From contig CP136065.1 in NCBI GenBank assembly GCA_032622095.1, positions 205,510,151 to 205,574,150 on the forward strand: DNA of 64,000 nucleotides, given 5' to 3'. Positions 12,829-23,739 of this stretch are shown piece by piece. The first letter of the stretch is position 1. Each line of letters starts with the position of its first letter. The notes under the pieces are model-generated. The model was given only the letters and a program-made list of their open reading frames with translations. It had not been told where the DNA came from and did no database searches. The stretch is from Siphonodentalium dalli (lineage: Eukaryota; Mollusca; Scaphopoda; Gadilida; Siphonodentaliidae). Both the position numbers and the translations under genes were made by a program.

Positions 12829-13315
12829 TTAACCCTTCCATGACTGGAGCTTCCTGAAATTTTGCGAAAACCCTGTGCTAAGGCCAAAAATAAAACATTT
12901 TTGTTTCAGATTCCCTGCCTGGCTGAGATTTTCTTGCCAGCCTCAATTTTTGTTTCAATTTTCTCCAGAATGCTAGTCTATAGTTACATGTTAGAGTGTC
13001 AATGTGAATATTTATCGTTTTTTCCCAATCCCAAAAGCAAAAATAAGTCAGTTATTAAGCTCAACGTTGTAATACTGCAGAGTGAATAAATTCAAGGGAC
13101 AGCATGTTTTTATCCAACGCTTGGCTCATTTTCGATACACATTGATCTACCATATTCCATGGGACCATGACTAAACTATTATATCGCTTATAGGGCTGAA
13201 AGGTTTAAAAAACAATTGTAAAAAAAGCCTGTCTGGAAAATTATCCCAATGTTATCAGAAACAGATAAGTTTTTTATTTTGGCCTAATGCATTCTCTTAT
13301 ATATGAATAGGTTAA
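12829..13315. mobile_element. piggyBac-like MITE carrying a nested Harbinger-like MITE
   Basis: The host begins TTAACCCTTCCATGACTGGA and reads CCCTGTGC up to 12878. The element 12882-13284 (GGCC...GGCC) sits between TAA (12879-12881) and TAA (13285-13287), after which the host resumes TGCATTCTCTTATATATG. The right end of the host is truncated. Confidence 0.8.
12882..13284. mobile_element. Harbinger-like MITE, TAA target duplication, nested
   Basis: Same family as 11898-12244 (shared blocks CTGGCTGAGATTTTCTTGCC and TTTCTCCAGAA). The target duplication can be read directly because the host sequence is known from other copies. Confidence 0.85.
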
Positions 13316-14356
13316 GAGTCCAGTTTAATTCAGTACAATAGCAGAGAGATTTCACTCCTTCCTGAGAAACAAACAAAGAAATTCACCCATATCTCCATCT
13401 AGGGATTATTTACTACAATACAGTCACAACATAAAAATATTTTTGTCAACATGTCTCTACACTGAGCATGTCAGTACCATAATCTATGGCAATGTTTTCT
13501 GTGGAGAACTGTTGTCTGTTCAAAATGTGAGATTCTGCACACACTTTTAGACAATATAATAGCCCTGCAGCATCTTAACAACATAATAAATTCCTTGTTG
13601 TTTGATTCGCAGATCATAACAATTATTCTATAGCATTAACTTTTGTTTTGAATGCGACTGTACTAAATGTATAATGGGCATGTTGGTACCAGTGAATGCC
13701 AACAATTTTTTTCAACTATCAGAAGAATCATGGATGACAAGGGGGAATCTGTTTGTCTGGTTGAAGCTTGATATTTTTATCACTTATTACAGCTGCTAGA
13801 AACTTTTAGGCAATGGACCTACCGTATCTTGACAAAGCATGAATTTTTTTCCTATTTTTGATTGCACATCATGACAAAACAGTACTATCGAGTGACAAAT
13901 AATAGTGATTGGGCAAATAATAGTGATAGCACAGGATGGCACACATTTTTTGGTTTAATTAAGTGATGGTGCCAAATAATAAAATATTATAGTCCATGGA
14001 ACTAGTTGGAAGTATAATTAATTTTAATCAGCACAAATACTGCCACTGTTAAATAGTTATAGTCTTATATCAAGCTCGGGAAAGGGGCATGAATCGACAC
14101 CATGCTGCTGTGTCTCTCATAATGGTACTTGAGTTATTGGGGCTGATTGGGTCACTGCAAAATTTTATGACTTAGTGGCTGTCTATCTTCATGCAGACTT
14201 GATGACTATATAAGAACGACGCTGCACTGAAACTATGTGTTTAATAATAGTGATGGTCCCTAATAATAGTGATGCTGTGCTTTTGTCCCAAAAATTAATA
14301 AACGTGACCACACTATTATTTGGCACCTGAGAGCAGTTTTGTAGGGTTCAGATTAG
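13316..14356. other. No gene seen
   Basis: Contains scattered 'AATAATAGTGAT' phrases (13900-14300), otherwise featureless. Confidence 0.5.
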
Positions 14357-15011
14357 TAGATCATGGTATGAATCTCTACTATAGTTAAACCGGTAGAGAT
14401 CACATTCCAATAGTACAACACAAGGTAGGGAGTATATTTCTTTGTTAATACTTGTTTCTCAATAATTTACTTAACAGTGGGAGTGGCCCAGCTCGCGATT
14501 GCGTGCTTTTTGGTGTCAGCTGATGTCGCATTAAACATTGAATTAATTATCTGGGAGAAATTGCATGAGTGTAAGCAATGCAAAGCAAAATTGCTCAAAA
14601 AGTCACTTACATCGTACAATTTCGAGTTGGGACCTTCACCTACAGTGAATACATATTAAGGAACAGGTATTAACTAAGAGATATATTACCAACCTGCTAT
14701 TTCAATGTTATAAACTTCCCTGTCATAATATCAAAAAGTTTGCAGGTACAGCAATGCTCTAATTAATCGACCTCTTAACCACAGCAGAATTATGGGTAAC
14801 TTTTCAGGATTTAGTCGGAAATATGGCTTGTTGCGATTCATCGGAAAGCTCTCGGCGAGAGCTTTCCGATGAATGGCAACAAGCCATATTTCCAACTAAA
14901 TCCTGAAAAGTTACCCATAATTCTGCTGTGGTTAAGAGGTCGATTTATTAGAGCATTACTGTATTGTACTGGTACTGTGCTGCTGAGAGTAGAGATTCAT
15001 GGCATGATCTA
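14357..15011. mobile_element. AGATCATG-family TIR element, interrupted
   Basis: Left end TAGATCATGGTATGAATCTC, right end AGAGATTCATGGCATGATCT. It is interrupted by the foldback MITE 14749-14961, and its right end lies 90 bp from KIND exon 2. Confidence 0.75.
14749..14961. mobile_element. Foldback MITE copy 3, TA duplication, nested
   Basis: A long palindrome with ends CAGCAATGCTC/GAGCATTACTG and TA on both sides (14747-14748, 14962-14963). Same family as 151-363, inserted into the 14357-15011 element. Confidence 0.85.
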
Positions 15012-15100
15012 GTAGCTTGGTAGTAGTAGTAGTAATAGTAGTAGTAGTAGTAGCTTCCAATACTATGTGTGGCTATAATTAGGTTAAACCTTGAACTTAC

Positions 15101-15273
15101 CTTTTCCACTGCAGCTTCTGATATGGGCATTTTATAATGATATTCCGGAGCCTCATAGGTCGCACTGACCATCTCACTGCTTCGGCGTTTGAAGCTGATC
15201 CGTCCGTTTGGACACAATATGATTGTGTCAGGGTTTATGACATATGTCAAACCCTCATCTGTCACTGCTTCAC
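15101..15273 (-). CDS. KIND-domain protein, second coding exon
   Basis: Acceptor TTTATTTGACAG and donor GTAAGT, phases 1 and 0, joined to the 19490-19619 exon through a Gly codon. It encodes 58 residues including TYVINPDTIILCPNGRISFK and YEAPEYHYKMPISEAAVEK. This parallels the PTPN13 KIND segment with a 'hydrophobic-SPWS-LLLP-G-VSF ... APE' layout. The KIND domain is only about half encoded here. The next exon (expected motif YSLGMTLYW-A) was not found between 1 and 15100, so the intron probably runs past the left edge. A (TAG)n microsatellite (15018-15051) sits about 50 bp into the intron. Confidence 0.85.
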
Positions 15274-16574
15274 CTGTCAAATAAATCATTAAAGTGAATT
15301 GTAATATATGATTTAACTCAATTTAACCTGCCATATTTTAATGTTCTCAGGGTCACCATAATATATCATTGCTATTTTTTTGTTCATAATATCTTGTGTC
15401 AGCTGCATATTAAAAATTCATAGCAACCTATTAATATTTCACAACTAAAAAACAATCAATACCTGATCAACTATAGAAGTGAGGGATGTATAGACCTGGA
15501 TATAAAATATGATTGCTAATGATTGGATATAAATGTTAATTTTCTTGTAAGTTGATCATTAGAAAAATATGTTTGTGAACAGTTTAAATATAATTAAAGT
15601 TAAGGTTTATAATATTATCACAACCATTCGATCGATACCAAAATCTATACAGGTGAAGAATGTGTCATGATTATCACAGATGTGATTATTTATAGAGTAA
15701 TCATGCAAAAAATATTTAGCTATCACATTGTGTCAACAGGATTGGTGAAGGATGTTAATATATTTAAGCAAATAAACCAAATGACCCTCACTATGCAGGT
15801 TAGAGATGTGTTATCATAAACTGTGCCAGAACTATAAACATAATCAATGGAAATATTTGAGTTATCAAATTGGATAGTAAGGGGTTAATCTTACCCAAAC
15901 TAATGAACTGATAAACACAGAGTAGTCAACAAAATGCATGTCATTGGATTTAGAAACCCATACAATAAGTCAGTCTCAAGAATCCCAGCACTGTTAATAT
16001 TATCCTGTAGCCCAAATGCAATTGAGGGAATTTCAAAATAAGACATATCCTCTAATGATGAATTTCAATTGGTCATTTCTTGAAACACTGACTGAACCTG
16101 GCTCAAAGTTAAAGTGATAATTTAATATATGTCTATCAGATAATATGAGTCAATCGAATGGGTTAATTTTAATCCCAAATTCATGCAAATTAAAAGTGGA
16201 TCACCATCAACATGTACATAGAATAGGAGAATGATCAAATAAAAAACACCAGAAGACCATATGATGTGTGCAGAGGGTTAACCATTTTCAATGACATCAT
16301 ATGATGGAACTAAGGAATGCTGTATTAATTATTTTCTAAGTTATAACAACAGTGTCTCTGTAAACAATAATGCCATGAACTGCATGGTTTCAACAGAGAA
16401 CAGAACTGGAATAAAGAGTCTAACATCAATCAAAGTTTGACAGATGTTTATATTAAGTCTGCAGTCACCAGTGGAACTATCAGGTCACTGTGTCCAAAGC
16501 AATAAATTATCTCCTTCCAATAACACAGGTGTGTCTTGTTCTATTCAAATTTAATAGTGCATGGAAAAGATGTA
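15274..16574. other. KIND intron 1, left part; nothing recognised
   Basis: AT-rich, with diffuse similarity to the GATCAGATGAAAAATG-type repeat that becomes clear from 16575 onward. Confidence 0.5.
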
Positions 16575-17345
16575 TGAATTATAAAGGGCCATAACTCTGT
16601 TAGTATATACCGGATCAAACCCATATTCGCACTTGATCTGTATTTAGGGGTCAGAAATTCATATACCAAAATTGGTGTCGATCAGATGAAAAATGTTTGA
16701 GTCATCCTGGCTTGGATGAATTCTATTTAAAAACAAGAGTGGAAAGGGTTAACTAAACAATACCAAAATCCATACAGATGAAGAACGTGCTAAGAAAGAC
16801 CTAGGTAAGAAATATGAGGCAGATCAGAAGAAAATTGTTTGACTTTGATGCATCAGATAGCATTTGTGAGCAGGGTTAATTATTTTCTAAACCGATCAAC
16901 CAATCAATGTCAATGACATTTTTTTTATTATTATTATAAAAGTTAAAAGTAATTTTTTTTTTAAGAAATCGATTTTTTTTCTTCCTATTTTTTTTTCGAA
17001 AAAGAGTCATAACTCCTTTAAAATAAATCGGACCAAACCCATATTCGAACTCGATCTGTATTTTGGGCTGTGAAACTCACATACCAAATTTGGTTCCAAT
17101 CAGATAAAAAATGTTTGAGTTATGGCAGAATGCGTGAATTCTTTGTTGAAAAAGGGCCATAACTCTGTAACAAAATCTCGGATCAAACCCAAATTCGAAC
17201 TCGATCTGTATTTTGGGCTGAGAAACCCATATACAAAATTTGGTTTCGATCGGATAAAAAATGTTTGAGTTATCGCATTACTTGTAAAGTGTCTACGGAC
17301 AGACAGACGGACAGACAGACAGACAGACAGACCAACGACGAGTGG
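16575..17345 (+). repeat. About 150-bp repeat, three units, ending in GACAGACGGACA run
   Basis: Units begin AAAGGGCCATAACTC and contain GAACTCGATCTGTATTTTGG and GATAAAAAATGTTTGAGTTA. The third runs into a TACGGACAGACAGACGGACA microsatellite. Shorter relatives with the same ending are at 37375-37500, 47868-47990 and 61595-62075. I associate this type with molluscan genomes, from memory. Confidence 0.75.
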
Positions 17346-17417
17346 TCAATCCGGGCAACGACACTATGTTTACCATACTATGGTATGGGTAAACATAAAA
17401 ATGAGAAGAGAACATAC

Positions 17418-17600
17418 CTGGTACGTCAGAAGGACACTTTTACAAGTTCAAAACCAACCCGACTGAGTAGAGCCCGAAGCCGCCATCGCACGCCGCCAGC
17501 CATATTGGCAACAAGCCGTCGCCAGCCATATTATCTCTAACGCCAGCCACATTTAAAAATCTCCGCCGCCGGAATTGTAAAATGGCTGAGCCGCGTGTGC
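17418..17600 (-). promoter_or_regulatory. CpG-rich segment with a strong minus-strand donor: possible alternative first exon
   Basis: An island of CpG and GGCGGC-rich sequence in AT-rich surroundings, with several ATGGCTGGC/ATGGCGGC words on the minus strand (YY1-like). It ends at CCAG|GTATGT (17418/17417). The ATGs inside open only short frames ending in stops, so the segment would be untranslated. It lies within the KIND intron, between coding exons 1 and 2, so it could start a shorter transcript that splices to 15273. Inference only. Confidence 0.25.
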
Positions 17601-19079
17601 ATGGGTTTATATGTCAAGCACAACTGTACTGTGTATCGCAAAGAACTAAACCGCATTGCCTAATATTGGCATATACTCGCTTGGACACGGCATGGTTGCT
17701 ATATTATCAGAACACCGGGCCCCTTAATGTGGAATAGACTATCCCAATGCATGCCTTGATATAACTGAATGGGCGCATCCATTCGGTATTGAAAGGGTTA
17801 AAATATAAATTGTTTATATCGACAACACCCAGTCTCAGACATCGCTGGCATTTGTCAATATATAGGCCCACACATAAGAATAGAACATAGTTTGAAATAT
17901 TATATGTCATTACTATCGGGTTCATCATTCAATGATGCATGCATATATCGCAAGATGGCAGTGATGATAGCAGTCTGAAGTCGACAGAAGTCCCAATGTA
18001 ACTACTTATGCCGATTAGATGGGAAACTATATAGCCATGCCAGTCCTTCGTGAATTTTCGCCATAATGGAAAAGCCCAACATCAAAAGATTACGTGTGGA
18101 ATGGAATTCTACGGGTTCACCACAAACGCTAAAAAAAACGGCGTCTATAACCGGTAACAGGGGATTAGGAACATTTCGGAAACTAAAATACGCTGAATGA
18201 TAACATCTCAGCCGGCTGAGCCGCCATATTTCGTCAGCCACGAACGTCGTGACTGAGCCGGCTTAGCTAGCTAACCAGCCACGAAAATCGGTTGAGCCAG
18301 CCATGACAACTATTTGTCGTGGCTTCGGGGTCTACGACTGAGTGAAGGGTTCTTTGTGTCCCTTTTCTAAATATTTTTTTTTATTTTTTTACAAAGACAG
18401 TCCTGCGAAAAAATAGAGACCTTTTTGCGGCATATAATTTCAGTGTCTCACGCAGATTCCTCAGGGATCGGCTGTACATCTACTGCACTTGAATTAAGAA
18501 TGCAACATTTGTATTAATGATGCAAAAATAATTCTATGTATCATTAATGACAACATTATTATTGTTGTATTACTCCTAACCAATTTAGTAAATATTCAAA
18601 ATATCCAATATGAATATCATTAACAATGTTACAATGGTCATTCCTATTCAGTCCCACTACTATTAACTATAACTAGTACATATATCTCTTCTCTCTCGCT
18701 CTTTCTTTACCCTCCCTCTCACATGTCCCACCCCCTTCTCTCTCTCTCTCCTCAGTTTTTCTCTACAATAATGTTAATAATTTAGGAAAACCACTAAAAA
18801 TTTCCAATCCTTCTCGCTGCAGCCACACCTTCACTTCTTAAATTCACTACAGAGGAGAAGACTTAACAAAAGCAAACGCTTGTTGTCTAATCCTCTATTT
18901 CCATATTCTGCCACACTATTGCATTATATGTATGTTCTATTGTATGCTTAATAAATTAATATACATGTATGTCATCCTGATTGGGAAATAAAAATATGTT
19001 TACACCAAGAAAGCAACATTCACAAAATTAATCTAAACCTCACTACACATACATGTATATACACTCTATAAAAGTAGTG
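17601..19079. other. KIND intron 1; no coding exon seen
   Basis: Holds a GC-richer patch with CCGGCTGAGCCGCC words (18200-18310), a CT-rich stretch (18680-18760) and otherwise AT-rich sequence. Confidence 0.5.
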
Positions 19080-19369
19080 TTAAGCCTTCCATGACTGGAG
19101 CTTCCTGAAATTTTGCGAAAACCCTGGGCCAATGCATTCTCTTTTATTTATATAAGAGATTTCAACTTCCTGAAATTTTGCGAAATCCCTATGCATTCTC
19201 TTGCAGAATACATTGGACAAACAATATTTAACTTGACCTTGTACATGTACATGTAAGACAGTGCATATAATTTCGAGGCTCCCTATGGGAAACTTGCATA
19301 TATAAGAGAATGCACTGGCACAGGATCTTTAATGCTGCACCAGTGCAGCTCCCGTCATGAAAGGGTTAA
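19080..19369. mobile_element. piggyBac-like MITE (ACTGGAGC family)
   Basis: TTAA at both ends (left TTAAGCCTTCCATGACTGGA, right ATGAAAGGGTTAA) with an eroded hairpin core. It lies about 120 bp downstream of the KIND exon 1 donor within that intron. Confidence 0.75.
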
Positions 19370-19489
19370 ACCATGAATACATCTTTAAAACTTCAATATA
19401 TTTGAAGGAGCAGCCATTTTGCATGTTTTAGATTGCCATAACCAATACCTGTGATAAAAGATATACATGTATACTAGTATTTTACCTAC

Positions 19490-19619
19490 CCTTCAGTATA
19501 ATGTCTTGTATTGCCTCTGCACACTGGCAGAGAACTCCCCATAAGCCTACGTCCCCGAGAGGTGCACCACGCACCTCAAGGATTTCCGTGAGAAACACTG
19601 GAACATCCGCTGTAGGCAT
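19490..19619 (-). CDS. KIND-domain protein (PTPN13/FRMPD2-like), first coding exon
   Basis: Encodes MPTADVPVFLTEILEVRGAP, then LGDVGLWGVLCQCAEAIQDIILK. The LEVRG-PL-----W-VL-Q-AE pattern is the opening helix of the KIND (kinase non-catalytic C-lobe) domain as found at the very N-terminus of the tyrosine phosphatase PTPN13 and the scaffold FRMPD2. It is closer to these than to SPIRE. The ATG is the first after an in-frame TAA ten codons upstream. The donor is G|GTAGGT, phase 1. KIND domains are protein-interaction modules at the cell cortex or cytoskeleton in these families. No FERM, PDZ or phosphatase exon is in the window, so PTPN13 cannot be told from FRMPD2. Confidence 0.85.
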
Positions 19620-20193
19620 TTTTGCTTGTAACTCTTGGTAACAAGATTATATAGAGTTTCTATATATATTGTTACTTTATCAATCCTGAAATAGACATAT
19701 GGAACATATTACATATGTTATTATATCAAGTGCAATTTAGCATATGTTTAAAGAGCTTGACCAACTTCCAGGCTATCTCTCAAAATAACACTACATTTAA
19801 CACTACAAGCTGATGGGTGATACTACATTTTCATGCCGACAGCAGTGAACCCTGGTCATTGATATGGATGTTCAGATAACAAACTAAAATCTGTTTTTGA
19901 ACTAAGTTCAAAACAAATTATTTCTGCTAAACCTACCGACCCATCTCGGAGTCCCCTACCCTGATAATTTTATTCAGACCTGACAGAATACTACCCTGTC
20001 ACTATCTTTATTGCACTGGTAACAGCTGGTAACATGAAACTTTAAATATTTATTAGGATTAAATTATTTCTTCAAATCTGTAAACACTACTAAACTGTGA
20101 TCCAAAAATATGGAATTATGAATAATTATGTGTGCAAACAAGATTTTTGTGACTATGTCGCTTGCAATGGTTTTGGGGGGGGTGAATTTTGCT
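19620..20193. other. Upstream flank of KIND start codon
   Basis: AT-rich 5' flank. The minus strand has an in-frame TAA ten codons before the ATG, and a TATATATAG-like phrase about 40-50 bp upstream. No clear promoter. Confidence 0.4.
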
Positions 20194-20470
20194 TTGATTC
20201 ACTAACAATTATATAATTTTTTCTGGGTAATTAATTCATTGTTTCTTGCTATATCGGCTCACAAAAGTCACAGACAAGCATGCAATTTGGAGTTGGAACA
20301 TTCACCTACAGTGAAGTACATTATTAAGGAACAGTTATAACTAATAAATATACCGGTATTCCCCTTGTTATTTTTTAGACTTAATAAGTCAATAAGTTAA
20401 AAGGTTTTGTACTGGTGGAATATGATCTCTATGGGTGTTAGCTAGAGTAGAGATTCATGGCATGATCTAA
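20194..20470. mobile_element. AGATCATG-family TIR element, right half
   Basis: Shares ATCGGCTCACAAAAGTCA, GTGAAGTACATTATTAAGGA and the terminal AGAGATTCATGGCATGATCT with 30697-31200; the left end is missing. Confidence 0.7.
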
Positions 20471-20493
20471 AATTAGTTAAACAGTGTAATGAT

Positions 20494-20740
20494 TTAACCC
20501 TTGAGTGCCAGGTCGATTTTTGTATCAACCCATATACCCTGTGCCAATGCATTCTCTTATATATGCGAGTCGACCATAGGTCGCCTCGCATATATAAGAG
20601 AATGCATTGGCCTACAAATGTTTTTTATTTTTTTTATTTTATTTTTTAACAATTTTAATAATTTATTCTTATATTCTTTAACAGACTTATTTTGTAGATT
20701 TAGGGCCGATGAGTTCGGCCCCTGGCACTCAAAGGGTTAA
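20494..20740. mobile_element. piggyBac-like MITE (GAGTGCCAGG family)
   Basis: TTAACCCTTGAGTGCCAGG and CCTGGCACTCAAAGGGTTAA ends with TTAA at both sides and one copy of the ATGCATTCTC hairpin core. It provides the uninterrupted reference for the next element. Confidence 0.85.
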
Positions 20741-20883
20741 ATTTAGCTACAATTTCTGTGAAAATAATTGGGAAAATATTAATTTCTAGTGACAGAAGCT
20801 CCTGTTGACTGGTCTTGCAGACTCTAAGTTATAATTTTATACCCCATAATTTACAGAAACTTTAGGGAAAAGATACACCATCT

Positions 20884-21788
20884 TTAACCCTTTGAGTGCC
20901 AGGGGCCGATCTCATCGGCCCTAAACCTACAAAATAAGTCTGTTAAAGAATATAAGGTGACACTCCACAGTTTCTGCAGGGATTGGTGCAAAAACAAGGG
21001 GGGCACCAATTCAATGAAAAATAACTGAAATGTGATCCCACAACACATATACAATGTATATATACCTGGGTTGAGCACATACTAGGCTTAAAGCTTTTGG
21101 TACAGAATTGTCATTTTAATGGGGGTAGCAAAAGTTATGCCCCTTGATTGTGTGACTGAAAAATGAAATTTTGATGCAAAAATGACCAAAATAAGCGATT
21201 TTCAGGCCGTGGGACACAAAAACCCGACAATCTATGGTATAGCCGCCTATGTTGTCTGGAATAACACTGTTTCCTCACAATAATATCAAAAAAATTCAAA
21301 CTTCTCACCACTGTAATTTTTTTTAAAATATTTTTCATGCAGATGACAAATTTTAGGTGCTAAAAAGTCACGCTGATGTCTGGAGCCACTGTTTCGCAGA
21401 AAACGCTACTACTTCATACTGGTGGGGTCAAGGTCACCTGAAACAATATTTTTCAAAACTCAAAGACATCCTCTAAAAATCCACAAATTCATAACTAACC
21501 TTCTCTCAATAAACATACCACACCCATGGTGACAGAAAACACTGGTACTCTATTCTAAGAAATTTACCCCTACTGATAATTCGAAACTGTGGAGTGTCAC
21601 CTAAGAATAAATTATTAAAATGGTAAAAAATTGTAAAAAATAATAAAAAAAACAAACAAACATTGTTAGGCCAATGCATTCTCTTATATATGCGAGGCGA
21701 CCTATGGTCGACTCGCATATATAAGAGAATGCATTGGCACAGGGTATATGGGTTGATACAAAAATCGACCTGGCACTCAAAGGGTTAA
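20884..21788. mobile_element. piggyBac-like MITE (GAGTGCCAGG family), opposite orientation, interrupted
   Basis: TTAACCCTTTGAGTGCCAGG to CCTGGCACTCAAAGGGTTAA. It is the reverse complement of 20494-20740 apart from a 646-bp insertion. Together the two elements form an inverted pair about 140 bp apart. Confidence 0.85.
20956..21601. mobile_element. Harbinger-like element, 19-bp TIR, TAA duplication, nested
   Basis: Perfect 19-bp TIRs GGTGACACTCCACAGTTTC / GAAACTGTGGAGTGTCACC. The host empty site (reverse complement of the 20494-20740 copy) reads AATATAAGAATAAAT, so TAA (20953-20955 and 21602-21604) is the target duplication. No transposase-like frame; non-autonomous. Confidence 0.88.
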
Positions 21789-22167
21789 GTCATTAATTCT
21801 TGATTAAGAAAATTATCTTGAAAACATTGTATAAAATGAACTATCAGATTCTTCAAACACACTATACAATATTTGGTATACTTTTTTTCTCACTTCCCAG
21901 TGCTACAGACTACAGCAGGGTTAATTACAAATAAAATACAATTACATATAAAAGACAAAACCAGCTTCCCATGATTCACATCTAAACTTTCTAATGATAA
22001 ACCCATTTTATTGGACTTCAGCCCAATTTTCCTACAATGATCGGTTGTGTCTTTTCTGAGGAACTCAGAACTGAATGAGTTGTACAAGCAAAATATGTTT
22101 GTCCAAAGTTCCAGTGAAGAAGTTACAGTAAATTAATATATCAAACAGATGCTATGTATTCATAATG
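21789..22167. other. No gene seen
   Basis: AT-rich spacer; nothing recognised. Confidence 0.5.
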
Positions 22168-22703
22168 TACATGTATATGGGATGCCAAATTGACATTTAA
22201 TAAATAGTTGAGCTTAAGCGCAATAAGGAATCCCTTATTATATATAATAAGGGAAGATCTAATTGCGCTTAAGTGCAATAAGGAAATTCCTTATTGTGCT
22301 TAAGCGCAATAAGGAATCTCTTATTGCGCTTAAGCACAATAAGAAGTAGTATTCTTATTGCGCTTAAGCGCAATAAGGAATATTCTTATTGCACTTAAGC
22401 GCAATAAGAGCTAATTGCGCTTATTCCTTATTGCGCTTAAGCGCAATTAGCCACATTACATAAACTCCCTATAATTCAAATGGTGTAGTCTATGGTACAA
22501 TGGGTGGAGAAAATATAGCATAATTCTACTATTTGCAGAGGGGTGATCTCATGAGGGAGATATTAATTGCACTTAAGCGCAATAAAGATGTAATTGCGCT
22601 TAAGCGCAATAAGGAATGTCTTATTGCGCTTAAGCGCAATAAGGAATCCCTATTGCGCTTAAGCTCAATTATTTATTAAATGTCAATTTGGCATCCCATA
22701 CAT
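22168..22703. repeat. Foldback element filled with a GCGCTTAAGCGC palindrome array
   Basis: Outer arms GGGATGCCAAATTGACATTT... and its complement enclose about a dozen copies of a palindrome of the type TTATTGCGCTTAAGCGCAAT + AA, joined by short GGAAT/GAATC spacers. Every inner unit can pair with itself or any other. Confidence 0.9.
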
Positions 22704-23739
22704 GTATGCACCTACATGTTTACATGTAAGAAAATCTAATTTCAATAATATTAAAGATGCATAATCAGAATTAACGCTAGCAAATTACTATTTCCTTGGC
22801 TTCTGGGGTAAAAAATATTTGATTTGAGTTGAGGAACCCACCCATCAAAGTTCAGAGTGATCAGATGTTGATTTTTTAAATCTATTATTTTTCACCACTG
22901 ATAATTTTTAGTGGCCAAAGAGTCGATGAGAAGACTGACCTAGACGGTCTCTGACCAAATTGCGGATGAAGATGGAGAACTATAAAACCAAGTAGCTTTT
23001 TTTGTGTCAGATATTTGACAAACGGGCAAAATTTTGTTGGACAAAATGTTGATAAATAACAGGTTTTGGGGAATTTTGTACTATATTTGACTGCGGTTAG
23101 CATTAGTTTGGGGCAATTAATCCATTCTGATAGATGAAGCGGTATTTAAAAAAAAATTGTTGTTCAATGGAATCTGATATATGGGGACCATCAAACTGGA
23201 TTCATAACTGGAGGTAGAGTTCATTTTAAACTAAAATGGAGTTTAATTGTTGCCTAGATGAGTCAAATATAAATAAATAGTATACATGTAAACTTGAGAG
23301 ATAACTGCAGGTTTTGCTTTTTGACATTAGCCCATCTTCAGACATTAGTTGATTTCCTGTGTCACATGACACGATATGATACGCCTATTGTTTGAAAGTG
23401 GTGCACATGACAAATTTGTTATTTTTTTAAACCACTTTTTTACATAATTCAAACACATCTCTCATATTGTGAGGGTTAACATGTTGTTATAATACTAAAG
23501 CATACATTGGTTATGAAGGATAGTGATTTTTTCCTTCAAAATGATAGTTATAAATTGAGATTCACTAATAGGGTGCCTTCTTAATGAGTATGGTATTTAG
23601 TAAAGAATGTGTTCTTATCTGGCTCTGCACCTATTTCATGGGTGCCCTATTTAAACAGATCCGTATCCCAGTCATCTCCTGGACCATTACTCATGACCCC
23701 AAGACACTGCATCACCCTACCCCATGCACGGTGACTGAC
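22704..23739. other. No gene seen
   Basis: Contains the 22780-22885 fragment of the AAAGGTACTCAA family; otherwise unremarkable. Confidence 0.45.

Noticed and set aside
1-15100. Further exons of the KIND-domain gene
   Set aside because: I looked on the minus strand for the expected YSLGMTLYW-type continuation and found no splice-flanked match; the next exon is probably outside the window.
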